64,000 nucleotides of DNA from Chromobacterium subtsugae. Lineage in GTDB: Bacteria; Pseudomonadota; Gammaproteobacteria; Burkholderiales; Chromobacteriaceae. The stretch covers positions 62,001 through 126,000 of the forward strand of contig NZ_JYKA01000007.1 of the NCBI RefSeq assembly GCF_001676875.1. Reading direction: 5' to 3'. Made by a program: the position numbers and the translations under genes. The first letter of the stretch is position 1. Each line of letters opens with the position of its first letter. The notes beneath the pieces are model-generated. The model worked only from the letters and a program-made list of their open reading frames with translations, searched no databases and was not told the DNA's origin. Positions 43,418 through 52,801 of the stretch are shown piece by piece.

Positions 43418-43759
43418 TTACCGATTCTGTATCGTGATAATGCCGTTGTCTTTCCGCATTTGCTGTGGAGTGGAATATCGTGAGTCTTTTTGACCCACAC
43501 AAAGAAACGTTATCTCCGCTTCACCACAACCACCATGAAGTGCGCACTCGTATGAGTTCTCACTTTGCAGCAACAGCTGCTTATCTTGAGAAGTGCAGAA
43601 CCTATTTGCCTCGTTCAACGCATCACCCTTTGCTCCGGATGGACCAGAAAAAGGAACCCTAACAGAGATACTGTATGTGTCCTTTGCAATTTTCAGCGGC
43701 CCTGTATCTGCACATCCCGCCAAGATTATCGATATCAAAACCACGGCAACGAACTTCAT
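43418..43759 (-). CDS. Small lipoprotein, unknown
   Basis: 113 residues. Type II signal peptide with lipobox LAGC (Cys near residue 16). The mature part (KIAKDTYSISVRVPFSG, LNEANRFCTSQ, CALHGGCGEAEITFLC) has five more Cys and resembles a family of small proteobacterial lipoproteins of unknown function. GGAGG lies six bases before the ATG. Codon use is AT-richer than in neighbouring genes, so it may be a recent acquisition. Confidence 0.72.
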   Translation of the reverse strand: MKFVAVVLISIILAGCADTGPLKIAKDTYSISVRVPFSGPSGAKGDALNEANRFCTSQDKQLLLQSENSYECALHGGCGEAEITFLCVGQKDSRYSTPQQMRKDNGIITIQNR

Positions 43760-43861
43760 AGACAGCCTCCACTGATAAGAAATTTGCCGCATCACTCCAA
43801 ATAAAAATAGGCTGAAATCCAGCCCACCGCATTTAGCCACGTTCAGGTAGCAATAAAAAAA

Positions 43862-43881
43862 GCAAGCCATGAACGGCTTGC
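43862..43881 (-). terminator. Terminator after rlhA
   Basis: GCAAGCC pairs with GGCTTGC around a six-base loop. On the minus strand it is followed by seven Ts. It lies about 70 bases past the rlhA stop codon. Confidence 0.85.
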
Positions 43882-43905
43882 CTGTTGTCAACTGCTGGCC
43901 AATTT

Positions 43906-43934
43906 GGTGCGTCGCCCCTGCGGGGTGACGCACC
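43906..43934. repeat. Extragenic palindrome (GGTGCGTC...GACGCACC)
   Basis: An 8-bp outer stem and a CCCC/GGGG inner stem form a nearly perfect 29-base hairpin. A related stretch (CCCTTGCGGGTGACGCGC) lies at about 8226-8243, so it belongs to an interspersed family. Confidence 0.7.
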
Positions 43935-43953
43935 CTACGAATGGTGACGCGCC

Positions 43954-45930
43954 TTACGGCCGCTGCTTGAAGAAGGTAATCGGCGCGGAAGCCGGAATCT
44001 CGCTCGGCGGCGGCGTTTTCAGAATGTGCTTCTTCATCTTGCCCATCACGTGCATTTCGCAGGGGCGGCATTCGAACTTCAGCGTGTAGGTTTCGCTGCC
44101 GGACTTCAGCACCATCGGGTCGGCGCGCACCTGGCCCATCACCCCCTTCACGCCCTTGGCCTGCTTCGGACACAGGTTGTAGGAGAAGCGCAGGCAGTGC
44201 TTGGTGATCATCAGGCTGACTTCGCCCTCTTCCTGGTGCGCTTCGTAGGCCGGCTCTATCACTTCCACGCCGTGCTTCTTGTAGAAGTCCCAGGCCAGCG
44301 CGTTGTAGACGTTGGCGAGATAGCTCAGCTCGGTCTGCGGAAAGCGGACCGGCGGCTCCACCGCCGCCTTGCGCGGCTGGCGCGGCCAGGCGGCGACGCG
44401 GGCGGCTTCGAGTTTTTCCACCGCCTCGCGGCGCAGGCCGTTGATGACCGAGGCCGGCACGAACCACGGCTGCGACAGGTTCAGCGCCACGTCGTGCGCC
44501 TGGAACATGGTGTTGCCGAGCTTGGCGGCGGCGTCGCGCAGGCTTTGCTCGGCGCGGGCGGCGTCCTTGGCCGGCTCAAGCGGCATATCCACGCTAGCGC
44601 TGGCGCTGCAGCCGTCGGCGTCGGTATAGCTCAGCTCCAGCCCGCCGCCGGCGGTTTCCCTTAGCGCGGCCCAGACGCCGACGCGGCGCTCGGCCGATTT
44701 CTTCAGCAGCGCCAGCTCCCAGGCGTGGTCGCGGTTGCGGCTGATGTCGACGCCGGGCTTCAGCCCTTGCAGCGCCGCCGGGTCGTTCGGCTCGCAGCGC
44801 CATACCAGCAGTCCGCCTTCGGCCTTGCCCACCTGCTTGACGGTATTCAGCTGCATGCCCACCACTTCGCGCTTCTTCATGAAGTTGATTCCGTCGCCGT
44901 TGGACATCTGCTCGGTGGTGGCGATCTCCAGCCAGCCGTCGCCGACCTTATGCACCGTGCCCAAGCCGACGCCGACGAATTTGGGCGAATCGAAGGCGCC
45001 GATGTCCTGCTTGCGGCCGGTGGCGAAATAGTCGGTGGCGCCGCGGTGGAAGGTCTTGTCCGGATCCGGCGTGAAGTAGATTTCGCTGCTGCCGCTGGCC
45101 GCCGGCGCCAGCTCCGGCCGGCGCTCGAAGATTTCGTCCAGCAACAGCCGGTAGTGGCTGGTGATGTTCTTGACGTAGGACACGTCCTTGTAGCGGCCCT
45201 CGATCTTCAAGGAGCGCACGCCGGCGTCCAGCAGCGCTTCCAGATTGGCGCTCTGGTTGTTGTCCTTCATGGACAGCAGGTGCTTGTCGAAGGCCACCAC
45301 GCCGCCTTTTTCGTCGGTCAGCGTGTACGGCAGCCTACAGGCCTGCGAGCAGTCGCCGCGGTTGGCGCTGCGGCCGGTGTCGGCGTGGCTGATGAAGCAC
45401 TGGCCGGAGAAGGCCACGCACAGCGCGCCGTGGATGAAGTATTCGATGGTGGCGGAATCGGCCACCCGGTCGGCGATCTTCTTGATCTGCGGAATGGTCA
45501 GCTCGCGCGCCAGCACCACCTGCGAGAAGCCGGCGTCGGACAGGAAGCGCGCCTTGTCGGCGTCGCGGATGTCGCACTGGGTGGACGCGTGCAGTTGGAT
45601 AGGCGGCAGGTCCATCTGCAGGATGCCCATGTCCTGAACGATCAGCGCGTCCACGCCAGCGTCGTACAGCTGCCAGATCAGCGCGCGCGCGGCATCCAGC
45701 TCGGCGTCGTGCAGAATGGTGTTGAGCGTGGTGAAGATGCGCGCGTGGTAGCGGTGGGCGAACCGCACCAGGCCGGCGATGTCCTCGATGCTGTTGCAGG
45801 CGTTGTGGCGCGCGCCGAACGACGGCCCGCCGATATACACCGCGTCGGCGCCGTGCAGGATGGCTTCGCGGCCGATTTCGGCGGTTTTGGCGGGTGACAG
45901 CAGTTCGACTTGGTGCGGCAACAGGCTCAT
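43954..45930 (-). CDS. rlhA: 23S rRNA C2501 hydroxylase, U32 peptidase family
   Basis: 658 residues. The first ~300 are the U32 TIM-barrel domain: VELLSPAKTAEIGREAILHGADAV at the start and the U32 signature around EYFIHGALCVAFSGQCF. Cysteines at CSQACRLPY suit an Fe-S cluster. A DUF3656-like middle and a Cys-rich end (CLRFSYNLCPKQ, CRPCEMHVMGK) follow. Length and domain order match E. coli RlhA (YdcP), which hydroxylates C2501 of 23S rRNA with prephenate-dependent chemistry. The gene stands alone and is followed by a terminator. Confidence 0.88.
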   Translation of the reverse strand: MSLLPHQVELLSPAKTAEIGREAILHGADAVYIGGPSFGARHNACNSIEDIAGLVRFAHRYHARIFTTLNTILHDAELDAARALIWQLYDAGVDALIVQDMGILQMDLPPIQLHASTQCDIRDADKARFLSDAGFSQVVLARELTIPQIKKIADRVADSATIEYFIHGALCVAFSGQCFISHADTGRSANRGDCSQACRLPYTLTDEKGGVVAFDKHLLSMKDNNQSANLEALLDAGVRSLKIEGRYKDVSYVKNITSHYRLLLDEIFERRPELAPAASGSSEIYFTPDPDKTFHRGATDYFATGRKQDIGAFDSPKFVGVGLGTVHKVGDGWLEIATTEQMSNGDGINFMKKREVVGMQLNTVKQVGKAEGGLLVWRCEPNDPAALQGLKPGVDISRNRDHAWELALLKKSAERRVGVWAALRETAGGGLELSYTDADGCSASASVDMPLEPAKDAARAEQSLRDAAAKLGNTMFQAHDVALNLSQPWFVPASVINGLRREAVEKLEAARVAAWPRQPRKAAVEPPVRFPQTELSYLANVYNALAWDFYKKHGVEVIEPAYEAHQEEGEVSLMITKHCLRFSYNLCPKQAKGVKGVMGQVRADPMVLKSGSETYTLKFECRPCEMHVMGKMKKHILKTPPPSEIPASAPITFFKQRP

Positions 45931-46036
45931 GGCAATTCCGGGCTGGAGTAAGGGTTATCACCGCCTGGCGCGGCGGGCGCGAAAGTATAACGGAATCATC
46001 GGCTTATAGATAGCCGGCGCGGTTGCGTAATAGTCC

Positions 46037-46052
46037 TAGGTATCACTACCTA
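46037..46052. promoter_or_regulatory. Inverted repeat upstream of chemoreceptor gene
   Basis: TAGGTATCACTACCTA is a perfect 6-bp inverted repeat with a four-base spacer, 88 bases before the chemoreceptor start. A second small inverted repeat (CTAATC / GATTAG) follows at about 46060-46076. They could be regulator sites; the regulator is unknown. Confidence 0.35.
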
Positions 46053-46139
46053 AAACCGCCTAATCCAATTGATTAGCTTTATGACGGCTGCTACCCAAAG
46101 AATATCGGGGGCTGCGCCCCCTACCCCTGCGAGCCTGTC

Positions 46140-47837
46140 ATGTTCAGCCAACTCACCATCAGCCAGCGCCTGGCCATCATGGTCGTCGCCCTGCTCATCA
46201 TTCCCATTCTGGTCGGCCTGTACGGCCTGCGCACTCAGGAAGGCATACTCGGCGACTTCGCCACCACCTACAACGACCGCGTGGTGTGCCTGAAGCAACT
46301 GAAAGTGGTCGGCGACGGCTACGCGGTGGGCATCGTCGACAACGCGCAGAAGCTGCGCAACCGCAGCCAGACGCCGGCCAGCTTCTTCAACAATCTGCAA
46401 AAGGCGCAGGCCGACGTGAAGCGGCAATGGGGCGACTACCGCGCCACCTATCTGACGCCGGAGGAAAAACAGCTGGCCGACCAGGCCGAAACGGCGATGG
46501 CCGCCGCCAACCAGAGCGTGGACAAACTTAGCCGGATCGTGCGCGGCGGCGACGCGGCAGCGCTGCAAGCCTATGTGGACCAGGAAATGTATTCGGCGCT
46601 CGACCCGGTGGCGCAGCGCATCGCCGCGCTGGTCGACCTGCAGCTGCGGGTGGCGGCGGAAGAGTTCGCCCAATCCCAGCAGCGCGCCGCGTTCAGCCAT
46701 GCCGCCAATATCGGGCTGATCGTCGCCGGCGTGGCGATAGGCTTCCTGCTGGCCTGGGTGATCGTGCGCGGCCTGTTGGCCGAGCTGGGCGGCGAGCCGC
46801 GCGACGTGGTGGCGCTGGCCGAACGCATCGCCGAGGGCGACCTGGGGCAGAAGCTGCAGGTCCGGCCCGGCGACCAGCACAGCATCGTCTCCTCGATGTC
46901 GCGGATGCAGAGCGCGCTGATCCAGCTGGTGCGCAATATGCAGTCCATCACCCTTCGGCTGTCCAACAGCGCCACCGAACTGGCGGCGGCGGCGGAGCAG
47001 GTGGCCACCAGCGCCGAGGAGCAGACCCGCGCCGCGTCGTCGATGTCCGCCTCGGTGGAGCAGCTGTCGGTCAGCATCTGCTCGGTCAACGACCATACCA
47101 GCGACGTCGCCAAGGACTCGGTGTCCAGCGGCCAGCTGGCGCATAGCGGCGAGGCCATCATCGGCGAGACGCTGAGCACCATCAACCACGTGGCGGAGCA
47201 GGCGCGCGCCTCGCAGCAGCAGGCCGACCTGATGGGCAGCCGCTCGCAGGAGATCGCCAACGTGATCCAGGTGATACGCGACGTGGCCGAGCAGACCAAT
47301 CTATTGGCGCTGAACGCGGCGATCGAGGCGGCGCGCGCCGGCGAGCAGGGCCGCGGTTTCGCGGTGGTGGCCGACGAAGTGCGCAAACTGTCGGAACGCA
47401 CCGCGCAATCCACCACCGAGATCAGCGGCAGCATCCGCGACATGCTGGACTGCAGCCAGCACGTGGTGGAAAACATCCACAACACCGTGGACCAGATGGA
47501 AGTGGGCCTGAGCCAGGCCACCCGCGCCCGCGAGGCGATCGCCGGCATCAGCGGCAATGTGGAGCGGGTGAAACAGTCGCTGTCCACCATCTCCATTTCC
47601 TTGAACGAACAGCAGCAGGCCGGCACCGGCATCGCCGCCAATGTCGAGCAGGTGGCGCAGATGTCGGAAGAAACCAGCGCCGCCGCGGTGCAGACCGCCG
47701 AAGCCGCCAGCCAGGTCGAGCAGATGGCCGGCGCGCTGCAAGTTGCCATCAGCCATTTCAAGCTGCCGGCCGGCGGCCAGCCGTATTCGGCCGATGCGCC
47801 GCTGCCCGCCATTTCCGCCACGGCGCTGCGCGCCTGA
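46140..47837 (+). CDS. Methyl-accepting chemotaxis protein 1
   Basis: 565 residues: a first membrane helix (about 12-32), a helical ligand-binding region of four-helix-bundle type (about 33-188), a second helix (about 190-212), a HAMP domain (about 213-265) and the signalling domain with hairpin tip [20 protein letters not shown] at about 381. It senses small molecules in the periplasm and controls CheA. The ligand is not predictable. No strong ribosome site is seen before the ATG. Confidence 0.93.
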   Translation: MFSQLTISQRLAIMVVALLIIPILVGLYGLRTQEGILGDFATTYNDRVVCLKQLKVVGDGYAVGIVDNAQKLRNRSQTPASFFNNLQKAQADVKRQWGDYRATYLTPEEKQLADQAETAMAAANQSVDKLSRIVRGGDAAALQAYVDQEMYSALDPVAQRIAALVDLQLRVAAEEFAQSQQRAAFSHAANIGLIVAGVAIGFLLAWVIVRGLLAELGGEPRDVVALAERIAEGDLGQKLQVRPGDQHSIVSSMSRMQSALIQLVRNMQSITLRLSNSATELAAAAEQVATSAEEQTRAASSMSASVEQLSVSICSVNDHTSDVAKDSVSSGQLAHSGEAIIGETLSTINHVAEQARASQQQADLMGSRSQEIANVIQVIRDVAEQTNLLALNAAIEAARAGEQGRGFAVVADEVRKLSERTAQSTTEISGSIRDMLDCSQHVVENIHNTVDQMEVGLSQATRAREAIAGISGNVERVKQSLSTISISLNEQQQAGTGIAANVEQVAQMSEETSAAAVQTAEAASQVEQMAGALQVAISHFKLPAGGQPYSADAPLPAISATALRA

Positions 47838-47859
47838 GCGCGCGTCTCCCCGCCCCCTC

Positions 47860-47884
47860 GCCGCCGGCCTTGCCGGCGGCTTTT
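47860..47884 (+). terminator. Terminator after chemoreceptor 1
   Basis: A perfect 9-bp stem (GCCGCCGGC / GCCGGCGGC) with a three-base loop is followed by TTTT, 22 bases past the stop codon. Confidence 0.85.
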
Positions 47885-48252
47885 CCTTTTGCGCCGCGGA
47901 TAGCAAAATATTGCATCGCAGCATTACCACTACGATCAGCGATGTTGGTTTACGAAAATAAAAATGGTATTTGATTGGATCGAATTTCGGCAGTGCTCAG
48001 CCTTGTTGGCGTTTTGCGCGCAAATTCAAAATTAAATTTCAAATTTATATTCAAACTTAAGTAAATTCATTTAGTTGTCCGCTATTTTTATAACTTTATT
48101 TGAATTTTCATCCCGCATGGCAGCATTGCAACGCCATGACAATCGATTTCAACCAGAATAGTCTCATACCATTTGAAGACCACTATAAGACCAGCTAACT
48201 TGCCTCCAGGACTTCCACGCAGGGATTCCGCAACTGGACCTGGAGACAATAA
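47885..48252. other. AT-rich promoter region of the chito-oligosaccharide operon
   Basis: No gene. Bases 47895-48130 are strikingly AT-rich for this genome, with runs such as AAATTCAAAATTAAATTTC and ATTTAGTTGTCC. The region separates the chemoreceptor terminator from the porin gene. It probably holds the operon promoter and regulator sites, and may be bound by an H-NS-like silencer; no exact site can be named. Confidence 0.6.
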
Positions 48253-49644
48253 ATGCACAAGCAACGCGTCTTACTCTTGGCCGTCCTGGCCGCCCTTTCC
48301 GGCCTGGCCCTGGCGGAAGAAGAACCCTCCGTCCCGCCTTCCAGCGATGGCCCGGCGCTGAAAGGCACCAAGCAGGCCATTCCGGCAAGCGATGTCTACG
48401 ACCTGATCACCAAGTCGGAAACCACCTTCAGCGCGCTGTACTACGGCCGCGACCGCCAGGAAAAACAGCCGAACAACAGCAACGGCGGCGATATCCGCGT
48501 CAACGCGCTGAACCTGGGGCTGAACTTCAAGTCCGGCTATGCCTGGAACGTGCTGGGCTTCGACGCCGCCGCCCATAGTTCCATCCGCCTGACCAAGGGC
48601 ATAGGTTTCTCCGAAGTGCTGTACCACGACTACAAGGACATGAGCAATCCGGCCGAAGGCGGCGGCGGCAAGGACAAAAGCGACGCGGTGCTGAGCCAGG
48701 CGGCGGTGAAATTCCGCCAGAGCCCGGACGGCCAGGGCTTTTCCGCCCGCGCCGGCTACACCCCGATCAGCATCGGCACCATGGGCACCTCCGGCGGCCT
48801 GCAGTCGCACTCCTACCGCGGCTTCGAAGGCAAGTACAAGCTTGGCGACTTCGAAATCGGCTACGGCTGGGCCGACCAGTTCCGCAACGAGTGGGACAAC
48901 CGCTTCCGCGACATGACCAATTCCTGGGAACAGGGCCGCAGCAACGGCAGCGCCGCCAAGCAGGTGGACTACGTCAACAGCCTGGGCCTGCGTTACGCGC
49001 CGGAAAACGCCTTCATCGACTTCGGCGTCGGCGAAGGCAAGGACTACCGCCGCACCGCGCAGATCGCCGGCTCCTACACCTGGAAGCTGGCCGGCGGCGA
49101 CAGCCTGACCGGCGTCGCCTACTACTTCCAAGGCAAGGATGAAGCCCAGCTCGGCATGAAGAACTCCCAAACCGCCTGGCACACCAGCGCCAGCCTGGCT
49201 TACACCACCGGCGGCCTCACCGTGCAAGGCGGCCTGGGCAAGAGCCATAACCCGGACGGCGGCGAAGTGAACTTCCGCATGACGCCGTACGGCAACAGCG
49301 ACAACCGCAACTTCATCCAGACCTGGGGCCAGGACGACGACTTCGTCTGGGACGGCACCCAAGTGGTCAAGCTGGGAGTCAACTACGACTTCGCCAAGCA
49401 AGGCCTGCCGGGCTTCTCGCTGGGAGCCAGCGCCAACTACGCCACCGGCCTGAAAAACCCGAACGGCGCGCCGGACAGCAAGGCGCATGAAATCGACCTC
49501 AGCGCCGGCTATACGGTGCAGAGCGGCCCGCTCAAGGGCGCCAGCATCGGCGTTTACCCCGCTTGGTACCGCTCCGGCGACTTCTACGGCAAGCGCGACC
49601 GCAACGACGTGAAAGTGATCGCTTCCTACAGCAAAACCTTCTGA
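48253..49644 (+). CDS. chiP: OprD-family outer membrane porin, chitoporin type
   Basis: 463 residues with a Sec signal peptide (cleavage near ALAEEE, residue 22). The rest alternates short beta strands with Gly/Asn-rich loops and ends in Phe (KVIASYSKTF), the usual outer-membrane signature. The strand pattern (NLGLNFKSGYAWNVLGFDAAA; RAGYTPISIGTMGTSGG) is that of OprD/ChiP porins. It heads an operon with a sugar ABC importer and a beta-N-acetylhexosaminidase, so uptake of chito-oligosaccharides is the likely job. The symbol is given from context. Confidence 0.82.
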   Translation: MHKQRVLLLAVLAALSGLALAEEEPSVPPSSDGPALKGTKQAIPASDVYDLITKSETTFSALYYGRDRQEKQPNNSNGGDIRVNALNLGLNFKSGYAWNVLGFDAAAHSSIRLTKGIGFSEVLYHDYKDMSNPAEGGGGKDKSDAVLSQAAVKFRQSPDGQGFSARAGYTPISIGTMGTSGGLQSHSYRGFEGKYKLGDFEIGYGWADQFRNEWDNRFRDMTNSWEQGRSNGSAAKQVDYVNSLGLRYAPENAFIDFGVGEGKDYRRTAQIAGSYTWKLAGGDSLTGVAYYFQGKDEAQLGMKNSQTAWHTSASLAYTTGGLTVQGGLGKSHNPDGGEVNFRMTPYGNSDNRNFIQTWGQDDDFVWDGTQVVKLGVNYDFAKQGLPGFSLGASANYATGLKNPNGAPDSKAHEIDLSAGYTVQSGPLKGASIGVYPAWYRSGDFYGKRDRNDVKVIASYSKTF

Positions 49645-49726
49645 TCCACCAAGTGGCCGGTCTGCCAGTGCCGGCCGCTTCGCCCATCGGGTTCGATGGG
49701 CGAAGCCACAAAGGAGAAAACCAGAC

Positions 49727-50983
49727 ATGAAGCTGAAGACCCTGAGCCTTTCCCTGCTGATCGCCGCCGGCCTGTCCGCGCCGCTGGCAGCCCACGCCGC
49801 CGACAAGCCGGTGCTGGAAGTGTGGACGATGAGCCTGTCGCCCAAGTTCGACGGCTATTTCAAGGAGCTGGTGGCCAAGTACAACGCCCAGCATCCGAAT
49901 GTGGAAGTGAAGTGGACCGACTACCCGTGGGACGTGATCCAGGCCAAGTTCACCGCCGCAGTCGGCGCCGGCAAGCCGCCGGCCCTGGTCAACCTGAACG
50001 TGCCCTGGACCTACGACTACCAGCAGCAAAACCTGATCCAGCCGCTGGACGGCCTGATAGACAAGGGCCAGTACGTGACGGGCGCGTTGAAGGACGTCAC
50101 CTTCAACGGCAAGGTCTACGCCTTCCCGCACTACAACGGCGCCAACGTCATCGCCTACAACGCCGCGCTGTTCAAGAAGGCCGGCCTCGACCCCAACAAG
50201 CCGCCCAAATCGTTCGACGAGGAGCTGGCCTACGCCAAACAGATCAAGGCCAAAACCGGCGTGGCCGGCTTCGCGCCGACGCTGGGCCCGACCAAGATCG
50301 AGGCGCTGCTGATGCAAAACGGCCTGGATGTGGTCAAGGACGGCAAGCCGGCGTTCAACAGCCCGGCCCACGTCGCCTTCGTCAAGAAGCTGGCCGACGC
50401 CTACAAGGCCGGCGCCTTGCTGAAGGACAATCTGTTCGCCCAGGACAATTTCCAGGTGGCGATGGCCGCGTACAACGGCGGCCGGCTGGCGATGCTGGAA
50501 TCGACGCCGACCACGCTGACCCGGGTGCGCGACGAAGCGCCCAAGCTGTACCGCGACACCCGCGTCGCCCCGGCGCCGCTGGGCCCCACCGGCATCGCCG
50601 CCGGCGGCTGGATGTTCAATTTCGCGGTGGCGCGCAATGTGGACAAGGCACTGCTGCCGGAAGTCGGCAAATTCGGCAACTACCTGACCAACGCCGACAA
50701 CCAGCTGGCCTTCGCCAAGCTGGCCGGCACCTTGCCCACCGCCCGCAAGGCGGCGCTGGATCCGCACTTCCAGAAAGTGTCCGGCAACGCCGGCGCCGCC
50801 GAGCTGGCGGTCGGCATCGCCGCCGCCAACCTGGACAAGACCCGCACCCTGTTCCTGTCGGTGAAGAACGCCGACACGCTGTCGGCCAGGCTGTCGGCCG
50901 CGGTGGAAAAAGCGGTGACCGGCCGCCAGGACGCCAAGCAGGCGCTGGACGAGGCCGCCGCCTACTGGAGCGGCAAGCTGTAA
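49727..50983 (+). CDS. ABC transporter sugar-binding protein
   Basis: 418 residues with a Sec signal peptide (cleaved after HAA, about residue 25). It is a family 1 extracellular solute-binding protein (KPVLEVWTMSLSPKFDGYFKEL start; PHYNGANVIAYNAALFKKAG; ESTPTTLTRVRDEAPKL). It binds sugars in the periplasm and passes them to the two permeases encoded next. By context the ligand is probably chitobiose or a short N-acetylglucosamine oligomer. GGAG precedes the ATG. Confidence 0.92.
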   Translation: MKLKTLSLSLLIAAGLSAPLAAHAADKPVLEVWTMSLSPKFDGYFKELVAKYNAQHPNVEVKWTDYPWDVIQAKFTAAVGAGKPPALVNLNVPWTYDYQQQNLIQPLDGLIDKGQYVTGALKDVTFNGKVYAFPHYNGANVIAYNAALFKKAGLDPNKPPKSFDEELAYAKQIKAKTGVAGFAPTLGPTKIEALLMQNGLDVVKDGKPAFNSPAHVAFVKKLADAYKAGALLKDNLFAQDNFQVAMAAYNGGRLAMLESTPTTLTRVRDEAPKLYRDTRVAPAPLGPTGIAAGGWMFNFAVARNVDKALLPEVGKFGNYLTNADNQLAFAKLAGTLPTARKAALDPHFQKVSGNAGAAELAVGIAAANLDKTRTLFLSVKNADTLSARLSAAVEKAVTGRQDAKQALDEAAAYWSGKL

Positions 50984-51049
50984 ACGCGGCACGCGCCCGC
51001 CGCCACGCGCGGCGGGCTGTCGTCATGCAATCAGCCCGGTGAAACCCCG

Positions 51050-51919
51050 ATGCGCAAACCACATAAAACCACCCTGCAGACCTATCTGTTCCTGGCGCCG
51101 GCGCTCGTGCTGCTGGCGGCGTTCTCGTTCTGGCCGGTGGGCTTCGGCTCCTTTCTCGCCTTCACCCGCTATAACCTGATCGACGCGCCGCAGTGGGTGG
51201 GCTGGGACAATTTCCGCGAGCTGTTCGGCGATGAGCTGTTCCTGTCGGCGCTGAAGAATTCGGCGCTGTACCTGCTGGTGGTGCCGGCGATCCAGCTGTT
51301 GGCCATCCTGCTGGCGGTGCTGGTCAACAACAGCCTGCCCGGCATCAAGCTGTTCCGCGCCGCCTACTACCTGCCGGTGGTCACCTCGGTGTCGGTGATC
51401 GGCATCATCTGGAATTTCATGTACGCCGAAGACGGCGTGCTCAACGCCGCGCTGCGCTGGCTGCATCTGATCAACGATCCGGTGGGCTGGCTCAACGATG
51501 ACCATATCGCGCTGTTCGCGGTGATGTTCATCACCGTCTGGCGCGGCATAGGCTGGTATATGGTGCTGTACCTGGCCGGCCTGCAGGCGATGCCGGCCGA
51601 CCTGCACGAGGCCGCGCAACTGGACGGCGCCAGCCGTTGGCAGCGCTTCTGGCGCATCACCGTGCCGCTGCTCGCGCCCACCATCTTGCTGTGCTCGATC
51701 ATGTCGATGCTGGCGGCGGTGAAGGCGTTTGAGGAAGTGCAGATCCTGACCAAGGGCGGGCCGATGCAGTCCACCTACACCGCGCTGTTTTACGCTTACG
51801 AGTTCGGCATCAAGTCGCTGAACTTCGGCCGCGCGCTGGCCGCCAGCCTGGTGATGTCGGCGTTCTGCATCGTGCTGGCCTGGCTGAATTTCCGTTACCT
51901 GCAACCGCGCGACCGCTGA
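51050..51919 (+). CDS. Sugar ABC transporter permease (MalF/UgpA type)
   Basis: 289 residues with six membrane helices. The cytoplasmic EAA loop reads EAAQLDGASRWQRFWRITVPLLAPT near residue 185 and docks to the ATPase. Short N-terminus as in LacF/UgpA relatives. It lies 66 bases after the binding-protein gene and 9 bases before the second permease. Confidence 0.93.
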   Translation: MRKPHKTTLQTYLFLAPALVLLAAFSFWPVGFGSFLAFTRYNLIDAPQWVGWDNFRELFGDELFLSALKNSALYLLVVPAIQLLAILLAVLVNNSLPGIKLFRAAYYLPVVTSVSVIGIIWNFMYAEDGVLNAALRWLHLINDPVGWLNDDHIALFAVMFITVWRGIGWYMVLYLAGLQAMPADLHEAAQLDGASRWQRFWRITVPLLAPTILLCSIMSMLAAVKAFEEVQILTKGGPMQSTYTALFYAYEFGIKSLNFGRALAASLVMSAFCIVLAWLNFRYLQPRDR

Positions 51920-51928
51920 GGAGGCCAG

Positions 51929-52801
51929 ATGCATTCTTCCACCACCCTGCCCGCCGCTGCCGCCGCCATCCGCGCGCGGCCGCGGCTGGCGCGCCTGGGC
52001 AACCGCGCCGTCCATTACCTGGCGCTGGCCGCCATCGGGCTGATCACCGTCTACCCGTTCTGGTGGACGCTGGTGACCGCCTTGTCCGGCGACGGCGAAG
52101 TGTTCGCCTTTCCGCCGCCCTTGCTGCCCACCGCGCCGACGCTGGCCAACTTCCGCGAGGCGGTGTCCAGCATCGACATCCTGGCCTTCTACCGCAACTC
52201 GCTGGCCATCACCGCGCTGACGGTGGCAGGCACGCTCTTGGTCAGCGCGCTGGCCGCCTACCCGCTGGCGCGCATGCAGTTCCCCGGCCGCCGGCTGGTG
52301 TTCGGCGCCATCCTCGCCACCCTGATCCTGCCTAGCGAGGTCAATTTCCTGGTCAACTTCATCACCGTGTCCAAGCTGCACCTCACCGACAGCTACGGCG
52401 GCGTGGTGCTGCCGACGCTGGCCGGCGCGGTGGGCATCTTCCTGATGAAGCAGGCGTTCGAGGCGGTGCCGCAGGATCTGATCGACGCCGCCCGCGTCGA
52501 CGGCGCCGGCGAATGGCAGATCTTCTGGAAAATCATGCTGCCGCTGTCGCGGCCGGCGCTGGCGGCGCTGACCATCCTCACCACGGTGTCGGCGTGGAAC
52601 CAGTACATCTGGCCGTCCATCGTGATGTCCAGCCCGGAAAAGTTTCCGCTGTCGGTCGGCGTGCTGTACCTGGCCGGCGCCTTCAGCTTCAAGACGCGGG
52701 TGGTGGCGGCCGGCGCGGTGCTGACCGTGCTGCCCATCCTGATCGTGTTCCTGTTCACCCAGCGCTACTTCCTGCGCGGATTCGATGGAGCGGTGAAATG
52801 A
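51929..52801 (+). CDS. Sugar ABC transporter permease (MalG/UgpE type)
   Basis: 290 residues with six membrane helices. The EAA loop is IDAARVDGAGEWQIFWKIMLPLSRPA near residue 188. The end, FLFTQRYFLRGFDGAVK, is typical of MalG-type permeases. GAGG precedes the ATG. Its stop overlaps the start of the glycosidase gene (ATGA), so the two are translationally coupled. Confidence 0.93.
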   Translation: MHSSTTLPAAAAAIRARPRLARLGNRAVHYLALAAIGLITVYPFWWTLVTALSGDGEVFAFPPPLLPTAPTLANFREAVSSIDILAFYRNSLAITALTVAGTLLVSALAAYPLARMQFPGRRLVFGAILATLILPSEVNFLVNFITVSKLHLTDSYGGVVLPTLAGAVGIFLMKQAFEAVPQDLIDAARVDGAGEWQIFWKIMLPLSRPALAALTILTTVSAWNQYIWPSIVMSSPEKFPLSVGVLYLAGAFSFKTRVVAAGAVLTVLPILIVFLFTQRYFLRGFDGAVK

